Of a stretch of DNA of 64,000 nt, positions 61,056 to 64,000 are shown piece by piece. This DNA is from an uncultured Microscilla sp. Its GTDB lineage: Bacteria > Bacteroidota > Bacteroidia > Cytophagales > Microscillaceae. The first letter of the stretch is position 1, and every line of letters begins with the position of its first letter. The notes under the pieces are model-generated. The model made no database searches. It saw only the letters and a program-made list of their open reading frames with translations, and was not told the DNA's origin. The DNA is taken from positions 1 through 64,000 of the forward strand of contig NZ_CANLRP010000021.1 of assembly GCF_947493425.1 (NCBI RefSeq), given 5' to 3'. A program made the position numbers and the translations under genes.

Positions 61056-62501
61056 TTAGTTTATTTTTATACATACATTTTTGGGCTCAGTAAAAAACTC
61101 CATTGCGTCAAAGCCACCCTCACGCCCCACCCCAGAAGCTTTTACTCCACCAAACGGGGTACGTAAGTCACGCAATAACCAACAGTTTACCCATACAATT
61201 CCTGCCTCTATTTGTTGTGCCAGGCGAGTAGCCCGATTCAGGCTTTCTGTCCATACTGTAGAGGATAAACCATATTGCACACTATTGGCATACTTAAGTA
61301 CTTCTTCTTCTGTCTCGAAAGGCATAATAGTGACTACCGGACCAAAAATTTCTTCTTGGTTTACTCTACAGTCATAGCTCAAGCCCTCTACTACTGTAGG
61401 TTCCACAAAATAACCATTGACACAACGCCCTTGCAATTGATGACGTTTGCCTCCTGTCAAAAGGATCCCCCCTTCTTGTTGGGCAAGGTCTATATAAGAC
61501 AAGATTTTGTTCATGTGGGATTCAGACACAACTGCTCCAATACGCGTACCGTCTGCAGCAGGGTCGCCAATACGCATTTCTTTTACACGTGCTATAAAAT
61601 CTTTTTTAAACTTTTCATACAATGATTTTTCCACAAAAATACGTGAACCACACAGGCAAATCTGCCCTTGATTGGCAAACGATGAACGCAAAGTAGTCTC
61701 TAGCATTTGCTCGTAGTTACAATCGGCAAAAATAATATTAGGGTTTTTACCCCCCAACTCCAACGAAAGTTTCTTAAACTTAGGGGCAGCTTCGCGGGCA
61801 ATGGCTTCCCCGGTTTTGGTGCCACCAGTAAACGATATGGCCTTTACTTGGGGATGACTGACAATGGCAGCTCCAGCCTTGTGTCCATAACCGTGTATTA
61901 TGTTAAGTACTCCTTTGGGCAAACCTGCCTGTTGGCAAATTTCTGACAATAAATAAGCAGTCATTGGAGTTATTTCAGAAGGTTTGGCTACCACACAATT
62001 GCCAGCGGCCAGCGCAGGGGCTATTTTCCAACTAAATAAATACAAAGGTAAATTCCAGGGAGAGATACAACCTACTACACCCAGCGGATGCCTCAATGTA
62101 TAGTTAATTGCCGAGTTTTCCATGGCATGTGCCTGCGAGGAGTAATGCACCAAACCCGTAGCATAAAACCAAAAGTTTTTGGCGGCCCTCGGAATGTCTA
62201 CCTGAGTAGCGAGACTTACCGGTTTACCATTATCTACCGACTCGGCTTTTGCCAAACGGTCAAGGTTATCTTCGATCAATGTTGAAATTCGCAGCATAAT
62301 ACGCGAACGTTGCTCAGCAGGCATCAACGACCACCCCTCAAAAGCTGTTTGGGCTGCGGCCACCGCTTGTTGCACATCTTCTTCGCCTGAGTCAGGAATC
62401 AATGAATATACCTCGCCAATTGCCGGATCATAATTATCTATATATCGCCCCGATACAGGAGCTACCAACTCTCCATTGATGTAGTTTTGTAGTTTTTGCA
62501 T
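61056..62501 (-). CDS. Aldehyde dehydrogenase, 2-aminomuconate semialdehyde dehydrogenase-like
   Basis: From ATG 62501 the protein is 481 residues; an earlier start at 62579 adds 26 residues that fall in repeat DNA. Catalytic and cofactor motifs are intact: FTGGTKTGEAIA, LELGGKNPNIIF with the general-base Glu, and GQICLCGSRIF with the nucleophilic Cys. The sequence resembles 2-hydroxymuconic/2-aminomuconic semialdehyde dehydrogenases (AmnC/XylG group). With ridA directly behind it and haaO and kmo nearby, oxidation of 2-aminomuconate semialdehyde to 2-aminomuconate is the likely reaction. Confidence 0.85.
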   Translation of the reverse strand: MQKLQNYINGELVAPVSGRYIDNYDPAIGEVYSLIPDSGEEDVQQAVAAAQTAFEGWSLMPAEQRSRIMLRISTLIEDNLDRLAKAESVDNGKPVSLATQVDIPRAAKNFWFYATGLVHYSSQAHAMENSAINYTLRHPLGVVGCISPWNLPLYLFSWKIAPALAAGNCVVAKPSEITPMTAYLLSEICQQAGLPKGVLNIIHGYGHKAGAAIVSHPQVKAISFTGGTKTGEAIAREAAPKFKKLSLELGGKNPNIIFADCNYEQMLETTLRSSFANQGQICLCGSRIFVEKSLYEKFKKDFIARVKEMRIGDPAADGTRIGAVVSESHMNKILSYIDLAQQEGGILLTGGKRHQLQGRCVNGYFVEPTVVEGLSYDCRVNQEEIFGPVVTIMPFETEEEVLKYANSVQYGLSSTVWTESLNRATRLAQQIEAGIVWVNCWLLRDLRTPFGGVKASGVGREGGFDAMEFFTEPKNVCIKIN

Positions 62502-62554
62502 TATTTTATTTTTAGTTAGTAAACCTACAAAAATAATCTGAGCCATAAAACGGC

Positions 62555-62645
62555 ATCTTTGCCGAGTGGACTTCCTCAAAAAACAGTTCCATAGCTTTGG
62601 CTATGCAAAGGTTTTTTGACTCGCCTACTCAACAAATATTTTGTT
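62555..62645. repeat. Internal fragment of the ~165-bp palindromic repeat family
   Basis: Segments CCATAGCTTTGGCTATG, TTTTTTGACTCGCCTACTCA and CAACAAATATTTTG correspond in order to the complement of the 56200-56285 part of the family, but the terminal CCATTCC motifs are missing. It abuts the aldehyde dehydrogenase leader. Confidence 0.55.
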
Positions 62646-62786
62646 TTATTGGCACATCTTATTTTTTTCGCTTTACTTATTGGCTTCAGTGTATGGTTTT
62701 ACGGTGGCAATGGTTCTACCTAACCGTTTTTTGCTCAGGCGTATATCTTTTACTTATTTTTAAGTTTTTGATTAGCCAAAAAAATA

Positions 62787-63188
62787 CTATTTCATCAAAT
62801 CCAGGTCAACCAAAACATAGACTAAATGCCCTGACTCAGTATTGTCTAAAGTAAAAATACCCTGATTGTGCAAGCTTTCGAGTTTGGCGGTAGCATCAGC
62901 CACCGAAATATCTAACTTGGCACATAAAACAGTAGACGTTACTTTGCCGTTGTTTGCCACGGCTACTTCTATGACAGCTTTATCGCTTACTTCAACAACA
63001 TTATGTGGGGGGTCATACAAGGGTTTATGGGCAGTATCTACCACTTGCCGAAACTCGTTTACCATTCCACCCATTGTTTTTTGGTTATTATTACGGGTAA
63101 ATTTTCTAAACATGACTACCACGGGTATCAATACTACTACTGATGCCGCAATAGCCAACAATATAATAGGGGTTGTATTAGATTCCAT
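62787..63188 (-). CDS. Membrane-anchored winged-helix-like small protein, copy A (133 aa)
   Basis: An N-terminal membrane helix (about 8-28) is followed by a basic linker and a C-terminal domain (about 70-133) whose pattern VIEVAVANNGKVTSTVLCAKLDISVADATAKLESLHNQGIFTL looks like a winged-helix/MarR-like fold facing the cytoplasm. It is a close paralogue of the gene just upstream (35 bases away). Function unknown. Confidence 0.65.
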   Translation of the reverse strand: MESNTTPIILLAIAASVVVLIPVVVMFRKFTRNNNQKTMGGMVNEFRQVVDTAHKPLYDPPHNVVEVSDKAVIEVAVANNGKVTSTVLCAKLDISVADATAKLESLHNQGIFTLDNTESGHLVYVLVDLDLMK

Positions 63189-63223
63189 AGTTCTATTATA
63201 AATTGGTTATGACAAATAAAAAT

Positions 63224-63610
63224 TTAGCGCATCAAATCAAAGTCTATCAATACATACACCAAATGCCCTGCTTCGGTATTTTCTAAGGTAAAAACCCCTT
63301 TAGTGTGCAAGTTTTCAAGCTTTGAAGTAGCCTCATCGATAGAAATATCCAGGCGGGCACATAGCACAGTGGGGGTTACTCTGCCACCATTGGCCACTGC
63401 TACCTCTATAATGTCCTTGTCAGAAGCCACCTTGTTTGCTTGCAAAGTATCGGGCGAGTAATGTGGTTTATGGGTAGTTTCTTGCTCTTCCAGATAGGGC
63501 ATTTGTTTCATTACCTTGTCTATGGTTTTATTGGTAAACCTGCCAATAGATGTAGAAATTATAGCGATGATGGATGCTACAAGAATAAAAATAATGATAA
63601 TGCTTGACAT
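63224..63610 (-). CDS. Membrane-anchored winged-helix-like small protein, copy B (128 aa)
   Basis: It shares order and motifs with copy A: a membrane helix (about 4-20), a linker containing HKPHYSPDT, and IIEVAVANGGRVTPTVLCARLDISIDEATSKLENLHTKGVFTLENTEAGHLVYVLIDFDLM. The two arose by tandem duplication and have diverged mainly in the linker. The C-terminal half is far better conserved between the copies than the N-terminal half. Confidence 0.65.
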   Translation of the reverse strand: MSSIIIIFILVASIIAIISTSIGRFTNKTIDKVMKQMPYLEEQETTHKPHYSPDTLQANKVASDKDIIEVAVANGGRVTPTVLCARLDISIDEATSKLENLHTKGVFTLENTEAGHLVYVLIDFDLMR

Positions 63611-63781
63611 AGTAATGGGTGTATAATTAGTGGGTATATGAAGCTGGCCAATTTAGTAATATAGCAAATGATATAACAACCGTTTTTACAAAACTCCTGG
63701 TACAATTTACTGGGCGGGAGTTTTGTACATGCACACTTACTTGATAGCCAAATCTGCCTGAGCAAAGTTTTACTAAGGGGT

Positions 63782-63829
63782 AAAAATAACAAATTCCGCT
63801 CAGGTACCTGAGCGGAATTTGTTATTTTT
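63782..63829 (-). terminator. Perfect 48-bp palindrome, terminator of the protease gene
   Basis: The two 24-base halves are exact complements, with centre GGTACC and AAAAA/TTTTT ends. It lies 18 bases past the HtrA-like stop codon on the minus strand and would form a terminator on either strand. Confidence 0.85.
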
Positions 63830-63846
63830 CAAGGAAACTAAAAGGT

Positions 63847-64000
63847 TTACTTATTCTTAAAGGCATAGTAACGTTGCCCTGGGTCATTAGGGTAAACCCC
63901 ACCTAGTGTTACCATGCTGCTATTAGAGCTACTCAAAGCCGACTTCAGGTCGCTTATTGAGTTCACTTTTTTACCGTTTACTTCAGTAATGATAAAACCT
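63847..64000 (-). CDS. C-terminal part of an HtrA/Do-like serine protease (PDZ end), cut by the window
   Basis: The minus-strand frame from 63999 to the TAA at 63847-63849 gives GFIITEVNGKKVNSISDLKS..., the typical carboxylate-binding and ligand-groove segment of a C-terminal PDZ domain in Do/HtrA proteases, ending YYAFKNK. The protease domain lies beyond the window edge. HtrA proteases degrade misfolded envelope proteins. It is too short to classify the type. Confidence 0.7.
   Translation of the reverse strand, partial: GFIITEVNGKKVNSISDLKSALSSSNSSMVTLGGVYPNDPGQRYYAFKNK

Noticed and set aside
62502-62579. N-terminal extension of the aldehyde dehydrogenase
   Set aside because: The extension falls in a repeat fragment and does not match the family; the ATG at 62501 starts the conserved N-terminus.
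63577-63792. Minus-strand ORF of 71 codons overlapping copy B of the winged-helix pair
   Set aside because: It overlaps the start of a better gene, is hydrophobic by chance and runs into the palindromic terminator region.
1-64000. CRISPR arrays, tRNA and rRNA genes
   Set aside because: No regularly spaced direct repeats, cloverleaf patterns or rRNA motifs were seen by reading; a scanner such as tRNAscan or Infernal would be decisive.

Overview
The window looks like chromosomal DNA from a gliding marine-type member of the Bacteroidota, most likely a Cytophagales bacterium close to Microscilla. This is inferred from gene content and not from any database search. The pointers are a C-terminal type IX secretion sorting domain on a 1611-residue surface protein, a ubiE-porT pair, BatD, 7TMR-DISM and SpoIIE-type phosphatases, SiaB/SiaC partner-switch proteins, AT-rich intergenic DNA, and occasional TAnnTTTG promoter-like boxes. 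No rRNA, tRNA, CRISPR array, prophage or transposase gene was found.

Layout. 0-7 kb: nuoJ, a duplicated STAS/SEC14-like protein, a leucine-rich-repeat envelope protein, a YhhN membrane protein, batD, queG and two small proteins. 7-15 kb: a secreted protein, a PH-domain membrane protein overlapped or abutted by a signal peptidase I homologue with an altered catalytic lysine box, a PLP decarboxylase, an AraC regulator and a 7TMR-DISM/SpoIIE phosphatase. 15-22 kb: polysaccharide deacetylase, a zinc-ribbon coiled-coil/Nif3 pair, a lone SiaC homologue, ubiE-porT, an SDR and an alpha/beta hydrolase. 22-36 kb: a long minus-strand series running cheR, cheB, membrane GAF protein, dCache-HAMP-GAF-PAS-PAS-SpoIIE phosphatase, siaB, siaC, a TerB-like/FHA-like/ABC transporter fusion, then three paralogous exported proteins and another exported protein. 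This is the most unusual block and reads as one signalling module with a possible envelope output. 37-50 kb: sugar nucleotidyltransferase, glycosyltransferase, small hydrolase, polytopic membrane protein, the giant T9SS-exported repeat protein, a PorV/PorQ-like barrel, a helix-hairpin-helix outer-membrane-like protein and two exported proteins. 50-64 kb: pspA, cvfB, scattered kynurenine (tryptophan) catabolism genes (kmo, 3-hydroxyanthranilate dioxygenase, 2-aminomuconate semialdehyde dehydrogenase-like, RidA-type deaminase), a DsbA-like protein, a GAF histidine kinase, a nucleotidyltransferase-fold protein, a lipoprotein, two tandem membrane-anchored winged-helix-like proteins, and the C-terminus of an HtrA/Do-like protease cut by the window end.

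Non-coding structure is rich. A family of about 165-bp palindromic, MITE-like repeats occurs as full copies (8479-8643, 55998-56165, 56160-56325) and fragments (1-73, 58251-58279, about 62555-62645). A second 163-bp element with 14-bp terminal inverted repeats lies at 18105-18267. A 581-bp GC-richer element, bounded by a different 14-bp inverted repeat and filled with small palindromes, lies at 59095-59675. Several strong hairpin terminators were found, including a perfect 48-bp palindrome at 63782-63829.
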